Assembly (NCBI GenBank): GCA_016844515.1
Contig: JAERMP010000019.1
Span: 1 to 15,578 of the forward strand
Length of the DNA stretch: 15,578 nucleotides
Origin: Thermoleophilia bacterium
GTDB lineage: Bacteria; Actinomycetota; Thermoleophilia; Gaiellales; Gaiellaceae
Reading direction: 5' to 3'
Shown: piece after piece, positions 1 through 7,497 of the stretch
Position numbering within the stretch: the stretch's first letter is position 1
How the letters are laid out: every line of letters starts with the position of its first letter
The notes under the pieces: generated by a model
Told to the model about the DNA's origin: nothing
What the model saw: the letters and a program-made list of their open reading frames with translations, nothing else
Databases searched by the model: none
Program-made: the position numbers and the translations under genes

Positions 1-407
1 CGCGGGTACTTGTAGGCGCCGAAGAGGAACACGCGGCCCATGTGCATGAAGAGCAAGATGATGAAGACGCTCGCCCCCCAGCGGTGCATGCCGCGCACGA
101 GCCAGCCGAGCGTGAGCTCGTTGGTGATCGCCTCGATCGACGAGTAGGCAATGGGTTTCCGGGTGATGGGATCGATCGACGACGAGGGCTCGTAGTACAT
201 CGCGAGGATGACACCCGTCAGGGCCAGGACGATGAAGGTCGTCAGTGCGGCCGAGCCGAGCGTCTGCGCCCAGCTGACGTCGCGCGGCACGTTGCGGAAC
301 AGGAACCACTTCGTCCCGCGAACGGCACCCGTCCGCTCGTCCACCCAGTCGAGCGGCGCCAGGATCGCGTTCTCGACGAGAAGGTCCTTCTTGGACTTGG
401 CCGCCAC
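1..407 (-). CDS. qcrB: Cytochrome b N-terminal part of a bc-type quinol oxidase complex (partial)
   Basis: This is the N-terminal 135 residues of a cytochrome b; the gene runs off the left edge. A soluble stretch (residues 1-47) precedes a first membrane helix at about 50-72. Then comes the helix B signature GWLVRGMHRWGAS with His108 and, 14 residues later, His122 in LLFMHMGRVF. This H-x13-H spacing is the classical bis-histidine haem ligation of cytochrome b. In the complex this subunit is the membrane core that oxidises quinol and passes electrons to the Rieske protein. The start is GTG at 407. The same frame is closed by the Rieske stop codon only one codon upstream, so no longer start is possible. 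An AGGTGA motif, inside the end of the Rieske gene, lies at a usable distance. The Rieske gene ends 3 bases upstream, so the two are surely co-transcribed. Confidence 0.9.
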   Translation of the reverse strand, partial: MAAKSKKDLLVENAILAPLDWVDERTGAVRGTKWFLFRNVPRDVSWAQTLGSAALTTFIVLALTGVILAMYYEPSSSIDPITRKPIAYSSIEAITNELTLGWLVRGMHRWGASVFIILLFMHMGRVFLFGAYKYP

Positions 408-410
408 GAG

Positions 411-1340
411 CTAGCCGGTCACCTGACTCGGCACGATCGGGTACAGCCACGCCTCGACACCGTCCACATGCGTGCCCGGAGTCGACCACGGATACTTCGA
501 GATCGTCGCGTTGGCTCCGGTTCCCGAGACGTTGCCGACGGCGTACAGCTCGCCGAGGACAAGCCGGCCGTCCTTGATCGAGAACGTGTAGCGGTCCATG
601 GACCGAACCGGAGGGCCGGCCTGCCGGTTGCCCTCGGCGTCATAGAGGCCGCCGTGGCAGGGGCAGCCGAACGACTGCGCCAGGACAGGCCGCAGCTCGA
701 CGCCGTTGACCTCCGTCATCGCCGCTTCGTCGATCGGCCCGTTCGGCTGCACCGGGCAGCCGAGATGGACACAGCGGCTGTAGAGAATCGTGAAGCTCGG
801 CTTGTCCCCTTCAGCGACGCGATTGTTTCGGACGAAGGCCGTACGCCGACTGACCTCGCCCGCCGTCGGACTGGCGAGATAGCTCGCGATGACGAACGTG
901 CCCTCGGGGAAGTTGTCGATCGGACCCAGGTCCGCCTCGCCCTCTTCGAGGTTCGTGAACGACGGGAGGACCATGAAGCCGAGCGCCGGGATCGTGACGA
1001 TTGCCCCGATGGCTGCGCCGAGGCCGATCGTCGATGCCTCGAGGAACCGCGTGCGTGAGTAGGTCGGGAGAGGGGCGGGAGCCGCGGCGGACGTCGCAGC
1101 GGTCGTCGCGGCGGCCACCGTGCGCGTCTCGGGCTCGATCTCCGGAACTTCGTCGCGCACGCTTCGAGTGACATCGCGAGCCCAGAGGAAACCGAACGCG
1201 ACAGCCAGGGCCGCGCCGATCGCGGCGACGATCCAGCTGATGACGAGCCCGAGCAGGAGGCAGGCTACCCCGATCGCGAAGCCAATCGGCCAGAGGCTAG
1301 GCCCAGGGAGATGCGGGGTGTCGTGGCTCGTATCGCTCAA
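411..1340 (-). CDS. qcrA: Rieske iron-sulfur subunit of the cytochrome bc complex, three-helix actinobacterial type
   Basis: A 309-residue Rieske [2Fe-2S] protein. Two hydrophobic helices at about 16-53 precede a low-complexity Ala/Thr/Pro linker (75-92). A third helix (about 103-127) anchors the C-terminal Rieske domain outside the membrane. The cluster motifs are C190-V-H192-L-G-C195 and C226-P-C228-H229. By family knowledge C190, H192, C226 and H229 bind the cluster, while C195 and C228 form the stabilising disulfide. Three membrane helices, rather than one, are typical of actinobacterial QcrA. The start is a TTG at 1340 preceded by GAAGG six bases upstream, which supports it. The stop is 3 bases before cytochrome b. 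No cytochrome c subunit precedes it as in the usual qcrC-qcrA-qcrB order; the upstream gene is a UbiD homologue instead. Confidence 0.93.
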   Translation of the reverse strand: MSDTSHDTPHLPGPSLWPIGFAIGVACLLLGLVISWIVAAIGAALAVAFGFLWARDVTRSVRDEVPEIEPETRTVAAATTAATSAAAPAPLPTYSRTRFLEASTIGLGAAIGAIVTIPALGFMVLPSFTNLEEGEADLGPIDNFPEGTFVIASYLASPTAGEVSRRTAFVRNNRVAEGDKPSFTILYSRCVHLGCPVQPNGPIDEAAMTEVNGVELRPVLAQSFGCPCHGGLYDAEGNRQAGPPVRSMDRYTFSIKDGRLVLGELYAVGNVSGTGANATISKYPWSTPGTHVDGVEAWLYPIVPSQVTG

Positions 1341-1357
1341 CGCGGACCTTCGGGGGA

Positions 1358-1386
1358 TTCAATCGTGTGACCCTCACCTCTGTCAA
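1358..1386 (-). promoter_or_regulatory. Candidate sigma70-type promoter upstream of the Rieske gene
   Basis: On the minus strand a perfect TTGACA (1386-1381) is followed after 17 bases by ATTGAA (1363-1358), a weak -10 match. It lies in the 100-base gap between the UbiD gene and the TTG start of the Rieske gene, so it could give the bc complex genes their own transcription. The -10 match is poor, so the call is tentative. Confidence 0.35.
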
Positions 1387-1440
1387 CGACGTGTCGACTG
1401 TCGCGACGCGGGGGATTCTGCACTTTGCGGAGGACGCGTG

Positions 1441-2883
1441 TCACGAGATCCCGTAGTCCGCCCATCTGCGGGTCACGAGATCCCGAATCTCATCGGACAT
1501 CACGATCTCCTCGGGCCAGGGCCGAGCGTCCTCCTCCGGGAGCTTGTGCGTCGCGTCGATCCCGAGCTTCCCCCCGTAGAACTGCCGTCCGGGCGCGTGG
1601 TCGAGGTGGTCGAGCGGGCCCTCGGTGATCAGAACGTCCCGCTTCGGGTCGACGTTCGCGGTCACACGGAAGAAGACGTCGGCGTAGTCGTGCACGTTCA
1701 CGTGTTCGTCGACGACGACGATCGACTTCGAGAGCGACAGCATCCCGAGTCCCCACAGCGCGTGCATCACCTTCTGCGCGTGGCCGGGAAAGGCTTTGCG
1801 GATCGAGACGATCACGCAGTTGTGGAACGCGCCCGCGACCGGAAGGTCGTAGTCGACGATCTCAGGCACAGTCATCCGGATCGCCGGGAGGAAGATCCGC
1901 TCGGTCGCCTTCCCGAGCCAGCCGTCCTCGGCGGGTGGCTTGCCGACGACGATCGAGGCGTAGATCGCGTCGCGCCGCATCGTCATCGCCGAGATCCGGA
2001 AGATCGGGAACTCCTCGGCGTGCGAGTAGTAGCCGGTGTGGTCGCCGAAGGGACCTTCGATGCCCACGTCGTCCCGGGAGACGGTTCCCTCGAGCACGAT
2101 CTCGGCGTTCGCGGGCACTTCGAGGTCGATCGTCTTGCAGCGGACGAGCTCGACGGGGTCGCCGCGCAGGAACCCCGCGAGCATGAGCTCGTCGAGGTGG
2201 TGCGGGAGCGGCGCGCTCGCCGAGTACGCGGTCACGGGGTCGAGCCCGATCGCGACCGCGACGGGGATGCGCCCGTCCTCGGCGGCGAGGAAGTCCGCCC
2301 GGCCGTCCTTGTGCATCTGCCAGTGCATGAAGGTCGACGTGCGGTCGATCACCTGCATCCGGTACATGCCGACGTTGCGGACGCCCGACTTCGGGTCCTT
2401 CGTGATGACCGCGGGCAGCGTGATGAACGGCGCGGGGTCGCCGGGCCAGCAGCGCTGGACCGGGAGGAGATCGAGGTCGATGTCATCCCCGTAGAGGACG
2501 ACCTCCTGGCACGGCCCCTTGGAGACGATCTTCGGGAGCGAGTCGGCGACCGACTTCAGCTTCAGAAGGCCCTTGACCTTCTCGACGATCCCCTGCGGCG
2601 GCTGCATGTCGAGCACGTCCGCCAGCTTGGCGGCCGCGTCATCGAGCTTCTCGACGCCGAGTGCGAGGCACATGCGCCGCTCGGTCCCGAACTGATTGAT
2701 GAGGAGTGGGTGCTTCGAGCCCTTCGGGTTCTCGAAGAAGAGTGCCGGCCCGCCCGACTTGACGACGCGATCGGTGATCTCGGTGATCTCGAGGTCAGGG
2801 TCGACCTCGGCGGAGATGCGGCGAAGCTCGCCCTCGCGCTCGAGGAGCGCGATCCACTGGCGGAGATCTCGGCGCGGCGCCAC
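1441..2883 (-). CDS. UbiD-family prenylated-FMN-dependent decarboxylase
   Basis: A 480-residue UbiD-family protein, full length for the family and colinear from DLRQWIALLEREGEL at the N-terminus to the C-terminus. The characteristic signature GIEGPFGDHTGYYS lies at 275-287, with Glu276 and Asp281 at the places of the family's catalytic acidic residues. An arginine at 175 (NVGMYRM) fits the conserved prFMN-contacting position. UbiD enzymes decarboxylate aromatic or alpha,beta-unsaturated acids with prenylated FMN made by a UbiX partner, which is not in this window. Adjacency to bc-complex genes favours a role in quinone, probably menaquinone, biosynthesis, but the substrate cannot be read from sequence. 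The start is GTG at 2883, seven bases after the stop of the upstream regulator gene. No strong ribosome-binding site is visible, so translational coupling is plausible. Confidence 0.92.
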   Translation of the reverse strand: MAPRRDLRQWIALLEREGELRRISAEVDPDLEITEITDRVVKSGGPALFFENPKGSKHPLLINQFGTERRMCLALGVEKLDDAAAKLADVLDMQPPQGIVEKVKGLLKLKSVADSLPKIVSKGPCQEVVLYGDDIDLDLLPVQRCWPGDPAPFITLPAVITKDPKSGVRNVGMYRMQVIDRTSTFMHWQMHKDGRADFLAAEDGRIPVAVAIGLDPVTAYSASAPLPHHLDELMLAGFLRGDPVELVRCKTIDLEVPANAEIVLEGTVSRDDVGIEGPFGDHTGYYSHAEEFPIFRISAMTMRRDAIYASIVVGKPPAEDGWLGKATERIFLPAIRMTVPEIVDYDLPVAGAFHNCVIVSIRKAFPGHAQKVMHALWGLGMLSLSKSIVVVDEHVNVHDYADVFFRVTANVDPKRDVLITEGPLDHLDHAPGRQFYGGKLGIDATHKLPEEDARPWPEEIVMSDEIRDLVTRRWADYGIS

Positions 2884-2890
2884 GGCGCGC

Positions 2891-5353
2891 TCAGTCTATG
2901 GACGAGAGCGCGCACTCGACCGCCTCATCAGTGCTCATTGCACGGCCCTCCGCGCTCAGTTGACTGAACATCTCCTCACCGAGCTCAGGGATAAGCCCAG
3001 TGGCGATTTCCTCGACGAGATCCTCGTCGCTCGAGACACCCGCTTCATCGAAGGCCGACTCGGCGGCCCCGAGAAGCCTGGCGGCACGCTCGTGCTCGCC
3101 CTTCTCAGAGAGCGCAGCGGCGACTTCCAGGAGGCCACCGGCTATCCGGATGGGAAAGCCCAATCGCACAACCTCAATGAGCCCGCTACGCAGCATCTCA
3201 AGGCTCTCCTCAAGCCTCCCCTCCCTCCTGAGGACCGATCCGAGACCAAGCAGGCTCGATGCAACGCCTTCCTGCGTACCGATCTGTCGGGCGAGATGCA
3301 GCGCTTCCTCGATCAGCGCATGGGCCCGAGACAGATCCCCCTGCTCGTGTGCGGTTTCTCCAAGGTTGTAGGTACTGGCAGCCTCGCTGAAGCGATCTCC
3401 CAACTGTCTCGCAAGCAAAAGAGACTCCTCATAGGCAGCCTCGGCATCGGAGTACCGGCCAACCGATCCGTACGCGCCACCAAGAGCCTCCAGCGCACGG
3501 CGCACCAAGCGCCCATCTCCTAGCTGTCGTGCAATTTTCAGGGCGTCTGCACCACGGGTGAGCGCGTCATCCCATTTTTCTTCCTCACCTGCGAGCCAGG
3601 CGTCCTCGGCTAACCCGAGCGCAAGAAGCTCCGGCGTCACTCGGTCGCGGAACTCGAGAAGTTCAGCGAGCCACCTGCGCCCCTCGGCGACATGACCGCG
3701 GATCCACCAGAACCGTTCCATTGCCGTGGCGAGCCTCATACCGACATCAACGTCGCCCCCGGCAACTGACCACGTGAGCACCGCTCGAGCGTTGTCGTGT
3801 TCCTCGGTCAAGCGATCGAGCAGAACGTCGTCGTGGTCTCCGCGAAGCTCAGCGTCCATGCGAAGCGCAAGGTCGCGATAGAACTCCGCGTGCCAGCGCC
3901 GTAATTCGTTCGCCTCTCCTGAGTCAAGCCGCTCGGCCGCGTACTCCCGGATCGTCTCGAGCATCCAGAAGCGCTCGTTCGTGTAGCGCAGGAGGCTCTT
4001 CTCGACGAGCGACTGCAGGGTGTCGAGGTTGGCGTCACAGACCTCCTCGGCCGCCTCGAGCGCGCAGCCGCCGGCGAAGACGGAGAGACGGGCGAAGAGC
4101 TGTTGCTCCTCCAGGGTGAGCAAGTCGTAGCTCCACTCAATCGTCGCTCTGAGGGTCTGCTGGCGGGGATCGGCATCACGTCCGCCCTTGAGCAGGTCGA
4201 GGCGCTGCGTGAGGCGCTCGAGGATCTGGGCGGGAGAGAGCGCCTTCGCTCTCGCGGCGGCGAGCTCGACGGCGAGCGGAAGCGAGTCGAGGCGGGTGCA
4301 GAGCTCGGAGAGGTCCTCGGACGACTCGAGCCCGGAGCGCTCGCAGAAAAGGGAGACGGCCTCGGGCTCGGCGAGCGGAGGCACTGGGTACTCGACCTCG
4401 CCCTGCACGCGCAGGAGCTCGCGGCTCGTGGCGAGGAGGGTCAGGTTGGGGCAGAGGCTGAGGAGGGAAGAGAGCTCGGGTGCCGCCTCGATCACCTGCT
4501 CGAGGTTGTCGAGCAAGAGGAGCATCTCCCGCTCTGCGATGTGCTCGGCGAGGCCGTCCTTCGCACCGAGGGTCTGCGAGATCGTCTCGGTGACGAGCGC
4601 GGGGTCGCGGAGTGCCGCAAGCCCGACCCAAAAGGTCCCTGCCTTGTACTCGGGTAAGAGTGAGGATGCCGCCTCGAGCGCGAGTCGCGTCTTGCCCGAG
4701 CCTCCGGGCCCGGTCAGGGTAACGAGGCGCGCACCGCCTTCGATCCGCGAAAGCACCTCGGAGAGCTCTGCCTCTCGGCCGACGAATGAGCTCGCAGGGC
4801 GCGGCAGGTTTGTGTTCGAGATCGTCTTGAGCGGAGGGAAGGAGCCGTCGCCAAGCTGGAAGATCGAGACCGATCCCTCGATGTCCTTGAGCCGGTGCTC
4901 GCCGAGGTCCGTGAGCGAAGCGCCTTGTAACAGACTGTTACTTGGCGTGACCGCCGCGGCGGTGGAGAAGGAGACGAGGATCTGACCGCCGTACCCAGAA
5001 GCGGCGACCCTCGCCGCGAAATGGACGTCGCCGCCGACGTAGCCCTCGTCGGTGAGGAGAGGCGTGCCGGTATGAACGCCGATCCGAACCTGGATGGGCC
5101 CAGCGGCAAGCGCCTCCGTCATCTCGGACGCAGCCGCAATTGCCCCCGGTGCGGTCGGGAAGGCGAAGAAGAAGGCGTCCCCTTGCGTGTCGACCTCGAC
5201 GCCCTCGTGACGAGCACAGGCCTTGCGGATCACGAGGCGATGCTCGGCGAGCGCCTCCGCGTATCCCTCGGGGCCGAGTGAGTGCAACAACCGCGTCGAA
5301 CCCTCGACGTCCGTGAAGAGGAACGTGACCGTGCCGGAGGGAAGATCGCGCAC
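2891..5353 (-). CDS. Class III nucleotidyl cyclase-homology domain fused to NB-ARC-like ATPase and TPR repeats
   Basis: About 820 residues from the preferred GTG start at 5353, which gives MRDLPSGTVTFLFTDVEGST, the usual beginning of this family. A TTG at 5491 would extend it by 46 residues, but that extension overlaps the 50-residue gene upstream and looks non-coding. Residues 8-168 are a class III cyclase homology domain with metal-binding FTDVEGST and DTQGDAFFFAF. The usual substrate-selecting lysine is Asp, and the catalytic Asn is replaced by His in GGDVHFAAR, so cyclase activity is doubtful. Residues 190-470 form a STAND-type ATPase with Walker A GPGGSGKT (215-222), Walker B LLLLDN ending near 283, ATSREL and LPLAVELAA. 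The rest is helical TPR-like repeats. No DNA-binding domain follows. A repeat-derived peptide, PSNSLLQGA, lies at 137-145. The protein is probably a signal-responsive ATPase switch. Confidence 0.88.
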   Translation of the reverse strand: MRDLPSGTVTFLFTDVEGSTRLLHSLGPEGYAEALAEHRLVIRKACARHEGVEVDTQGDAFFFAFPTAPGAIAAASEMTEALAAGPIQVRIGVHTGTPLLTDEGYVGGDVHFAARVAASGYGGQILVSFSTAAAVTPSNSLLQGASLTDLGEHRLKDIEGSVSIFQLGDGSFPPLKTISNTNLPRPASSFVGREAELSEVLSRIEGGARLVTLTGPGGSGKTRLALEAASSLLPEYKAGTFWVGLAALRDPALVTETISQTLGAKDGLAEHIAEREMLLLLDNLEQVIEAAPELSSLLSLCPNLTLLATSRELLRVQGEVEYPVPPLAEPEAVSLFCERSGLESSEDLSELCTRLDSLPLAVELAAARAKALSPAQILERLTQRLDLLKGGRDADPRQQTLRATIEWSYDLLTLEEQQLFARLSVFAGGCALEAAEEVCDANLDTLQSLVEKSLLRYTNERFWMLETIREYAAERLDSGEANELRRWHAEFYRDLALRMDAELRGDHDDVLLDRLTEEHDNARAVLTWSVAGGDVDVGMRLATAMERFWWIRGHVAEGRRWLAELLEFRDRVTPELLALGLAEDAWLAGEEEKWDDALTRGADALKIARQLGDGRLVRRALEALGGAYGSVGRYSDAEAAYEESLLLARQLGDRFSEAASTYNLGETAHEQGDLSRAHALIEEALHLARQIGTQEGVASSLLGLGSVLRREGRLEESLEMLRSGLIEVVRLGFPIRIAGGLLEVAAALSEKGEHERAARLLGAAESAFDEAGVSSDEDLVEEIATGLIPELGEEMFSQLSAEGRAMSTDEAVECALSSID
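4923..4946. repeat. Short palindromic repeat, copy A, inside the cyclase-like gene
   Basis: A 24-base sequence identical to 14147-14170. Its centre is the perfect 15-base palindrome GTAACAGACTGTTAC, flanked by CCTT on the left and TTGGC on the right. The CC and GG ends also pair, giving an imperfect 23-base palindrome. Three bases further out (AGC) also match the other copy. On the coding strand it is read as PSNSLLQG using AGT, TTA and CAA codons, which look unusual in this GC-rich sequence. It falls in a variable segment between the QILVS strand and LTDLGEHRLKD of the cyclase domain. Confidence 0.85.
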
Positions 5354-5411
5354 GCCGAGATCATCCGCCCCATGAGGCGACAACTCAACAAGGGCGCTGC
5401 CCGGCTCTGCC

Positions 5412-5564
5412 TTAGCGGCTGTTGTGCCGCTTGCGGGCGCGCCAGGCGTAGAGATCGCCGAGCAAGACCGCGGCGAGGAACACGAGCCCAACGACGAGCA
5501 TGGAGAGAATGACGTCCTTGCCCTCTTCCGCAGCGTCGGCGAGAAACGGGGCGAGCGAACTCAT
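5412..5564 (-). CDS. Small single-helix membrane protein, 50 residues, unknown function
   Basis: A short ORF starting with ATG at 5564 and ending with TAA. It encodes 50 residues: an acidic N-terminal amphipathic stretch (MSSLAPFLADAAEEGKD), one strong membrane helix at about 18-39, then a positively charged tail WRARKRHNSR. The positive-inside rule predicts the tail in the cytoplasm. Its ATG is 11 bases after the stop of the 171-residue gene, and it precedes the cyclase-like gene by 58 bases, so it sits inside a tight operon. The clean membrane-protein composition in a frame bounded by real genes supports coding. I do not recognise the family. Possibilities include a small accessory subunit of a membrane complex, but nothing in the sequence proves this. 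Confidence 0.7.
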   Translation of the reverse strand: MSSLAPFLADAAEEGKDVILSMLVVGLVFLAAVLLGDLYAWRARKRHNSR

Positions 5565-5575
5565 CAGGCGCGACT

Positions 5576-6091
5576 CTAGCCGACGAGCCGGGCATGCGCA
5601 GCAAGTGCGCGATCGACCGGTTCGTCGCCTGCCGTCGAACGAGCGGCTGCCTCGAGCAGGCTCGAGTCGGATCTCAATCTGAAAGCGTCTCTGGCGGACG
5701 AGAGGTCATCGACACCGAGCGACGCCGCGGTGGCGGCCCACGCGGCACCGTCGCCGTTTCGCCCCTCTGCCCGCGCCTGCGAGCAGAGCGAGATCAGCTC
5801 GGCGAGATCGCCGACAGCCGCGACGTCCCCGGTCGCCGCAACGCGGACGAGTCCGTGCGCGTAAAGGTAATCGCCGAGAAGCAGAGCCACGTCGGGATCG
5901 GCGGGCGAGAACAGCCGCGCACGGCCGTAATGCACGAGATACCCCTCGTAGATCGTCTCGAGGCCGAGGGCGTGTCCCGTGGGTGCGAGCGGAGAGAAGA
6001 CCGGCTCGCGCAACTGCTCGGCCTCCGGCAAGAGCGACTCGGCCCAGAGCTGGCTTTCGGCTGCGGCCTCGGCTGCGATCGTCTCCCACAT
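5576..6091 (-). CDS. Conserved-looking helical protein, weakly reminiscent of polyprenyl diphosphate synthases
   Basis: A soluble 171-residue, alanine-rich, all-helical protein starting at ATG 6091, ten bases after the stop of the AI-2E transporter gene. No signal peptide or membrane helix is visible. The stretch DPDVALLLGDYLYAHGLVR (about 65-83) faintly resembles the LLGDYLLARA segment of isoprenyl diphosphate synthases. The two aspartate-rich DDxxD motifs needed for catalysis are absent, and the protein is about half the usual length. It could be a degenerate or regulatory relative, but that is a weak inference; hypothetical protein is the safe name. Its place upstream of UbiD and bc-complex genes would fit a link to quinone biosynthesis. 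Confidence 0.7.
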   Translation of the reverse strand: MWETIAAEAAAESQLWAESLLPEAEQLREPVFSPLAPTGHALGLETIYEGYLVHYGRARLFSPADPDVALLLGDYLYAHGLVRVAATGDVAAVGDLAELISLCSQARAEGRNGDGAAWAATAASLGVDDLSSARDAFRLRSDSSLLEAAARSTAGDEPVDRALAAHARLVG

Positions 6092-6101
6092 GGCGCGGAA
6101 C

Positions 6102-7358
6102 TTAGCCGGAGCTACTGGCGGCGCGCGGAGGCTCGACCCGAGGGGGCTCGAGCTTTACCTCCACCGGGACGTCCAGCCCGCCTTCGTCCCACCGCTCGAA
6201 GCGCACGCGTGCTCGGAAGAACTCCCAGATCGCGCGCAGTCCGGCCATCGTCGGAAGCGCGATGAGCACGCCCGCGATGCCGTACAGCTCTCCGCCCGCG
6301 AGCAGCCCGAAGATGACGAGGAGCGGATGCAGGCGGAGCGCATTCGCCATGACGTTCGGCACGACGATGTGCCCCTCCACCTGGTAGATGATGAGGAAGA
6401 GCACCCCGACCCAGATGACGCCGATCGGGTCGACGAACAGCGCGTAGATGACCGGCGGCACGGCCGAGAGCCACGGGCCGATGTACGGGATCACCTCGAT
6501 GAAGGCTGTCCACAGCCCGAAGAGGAGCGCGTACTCGTCGGCGCCCTCGACCAGTCCCGTCACCCCGAGGATGTACATGCCAACGCCGGCGCTCGTCCCG
6601 ATGACGGTCGAGAGGATCGCCTGACCCTTGAGGTAGCCCCACAGCGCGCCCTCGATCTGCTGGGTCAGCGGCGGGCCGTCGTGCGGCGGAAAACGTGAGT
6701 CGATCGACCGCTCCAACCGTTGCATGTCGAGGAGCATGTAGATCGAGATGACGACGATGAGAATAAGCGAGAAGAGGAGGAGGACAAACGAGAACGCGGC
6801 TCCCTGCGCGAACGAGATCGCATCCTGGGCGTACCCCGAGATCTCGCCGGCGCTCAGGGAGTCGACCCACTCGTTGATCTGCTCGCGAACCTGAATCTGC
6901 TCGAGACCGTGGTCGTCGAGCCAGGCCTGGAGGCCGTCGATGTCTATCTCGGCGGCGGTCTGCCCGCTCACCGAACTCTCATTGGTGGCGTAGTCGTCGA
7001 TCCGCTCGGCGGCGTTTCGTGCCTGATCGAATGCCACGGCCCCGATGGCAATGAGGAGCGCGACGACAGCCGCCGCGAAGATCGCGTAGACGATCAGCAC
7101 GGACAACGTGCGCGGAACCTTGACGCGCGTGAGGTCGCGGACGAGCGGATTCAGGGTGAAGGCGATCACGCCGGCGGTGAGGAAGAGGAAGAGAACATGG
7201 CCGAGCGTTCGCGCGAAGAAGAACGCGAGAATGAGCAGAACGGGAAGACCGACGAGTTGGATCCAGCGCGGAATCTGGATCGTCGGGCCAGGGGCGGCCA
7301 TGAGGCGGATCGTACCGTGGCGCCCTGCCGTCTTCGCGCGCTCGATGATTGATGCCAT
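6102..7358 (-). CDS. AI-2E family transporter (PF01594-type membrane protein)
   Basis: A 418-residue polytopic membrane protein. Paired hydrophobic segments occur at about 33-72 and 85-110, then a soluble periplasmic-type domain (about 111-180), then further helices. It ends in the family's signature C-terminal block with IPYIGPWLSAVPPVIYAL, YQVEGHIVVPNVMANALRLHPL and GGELYGIAGVLIALP. The family includes TqsA-like exporters and sodium/proton antiporters, so autoinducer transport is not implied. The chosen start is ATG 7358, with AAAGG seven bases upstream. ATG 7301 (MAAPGPTIQIP) is the alternative, and an extension to 7559 is arginine-rich and unlikely. The chosen start codon lies inside the left end of an inverted-repeat element (7344-7560). 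A proline/arginine-rich tail follows the last helix. The 171-residue gene begins 10 bases after its stop. Confidence 0.9.
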   Translation of the reverse strand: MASIIERAKTAGRHGTIRLMAAPGPTIQIPRWIQLVGLPVLLILAFFFARTLGHVLFLFLTAGVIAFTLNPLVRDLTRVKVPRTLSVLIVYAIFAAAVVALLIAIGAVAFDQARNAAERIDDYATNESSVSGQTAAEIDIDGLQAWLDDHGLEQIQVREQINEWVDSLSAGEISGYAQDAISFAQGAAFSFVLLLFSLILIVVISIYMLLDMQRLERSIDSRFPPHDGPPLTQQIEGALWGYLKGQAILSTVIGTSAGVGMYILGVTGLVEGADEYALLFGLWTAFIEVIPYIGPWLSAVPPVIYALFVDPIGVIWVGVLFLIIYQVEGHIVVPNVMANALRLHPLLVIFGLLAGGELYGIAGVLIALPTMAGLRAIWEFFRARVRFERWDEGGLDVPVEVKLEPPRVEPPRAASSSG

Positions 7359-7400
7359 GAGATCGCCTTTTCCGGGGCGCGAGCTGGCCGCTCGGGGGCG

Positions 7401-7451
7401 CGACGGGAGAGCGACGGCGATGCTGGACGCCTCGGTGTCGCTCTCCCGTCG
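7401..7451. other. Strong hairpin: 15-base perfect stem, 21-base loop
   Basis: CGACGGGAGAGCGAC at 7401-7415 is exactly complementary to 7437-7451. It sits in the non-coding gap upstream of both divergent genes and inside the larger inverted-repeat element. There is no T-run after it on either strand, so it is not a classical terminator. Confidence 0.75.
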
Positions 7452-7462
7452 TGAAGCGCACG

Positions 7463-7497
7463 CCCGGCGCGAGGCCGCTACGCGGCCTCCGTCCGGG
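7463..7497. other. GC-rich hairpin with three-base loop
   Basis: GAGGCCGC (7471-7478) and GCGGCCTC (7482-7489) form a perfect eight-base stem around TAC. An outer CCCGG/CCGGG pair extends it after a small internal loop. It is the second inner hairpin of the 7344-7560 element. Confidence 0.7.

Noticed and set aside
42..1058. Plus-strand open frame of 338 codons opposite the Rieske and cytochrome b genes
   Set aside because: Arg/Asp/Glu-rich low-complexity translation opposite two unmistakable genes; no support for coding.
1120..2967. Long plus-strand open frame of 615 codons opposite the UbiD gene
   Set aside because: It is antisense to a clear UbiD coding region and is Arg/Asp/Val-rich without any domain; long shadow frames are expected in GC-rich DNA.
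4927..4941. Palindrome GTAACAGACTGTTAC as a LexA/SOS box
   Set aside because: An SOS box of the gammaproteobacterial type has CTGT on the left and ACAG on the right; here the order is reversed, and both copies lie deep inside genes.
5354..5491. N-terminal extension of the cyclase-like protein from a TTG at 5491
   Set aside because: It overlaps the 50-residue membrane protein gene in another frame, and the family normally begins near LPSGTVTFLFTD.
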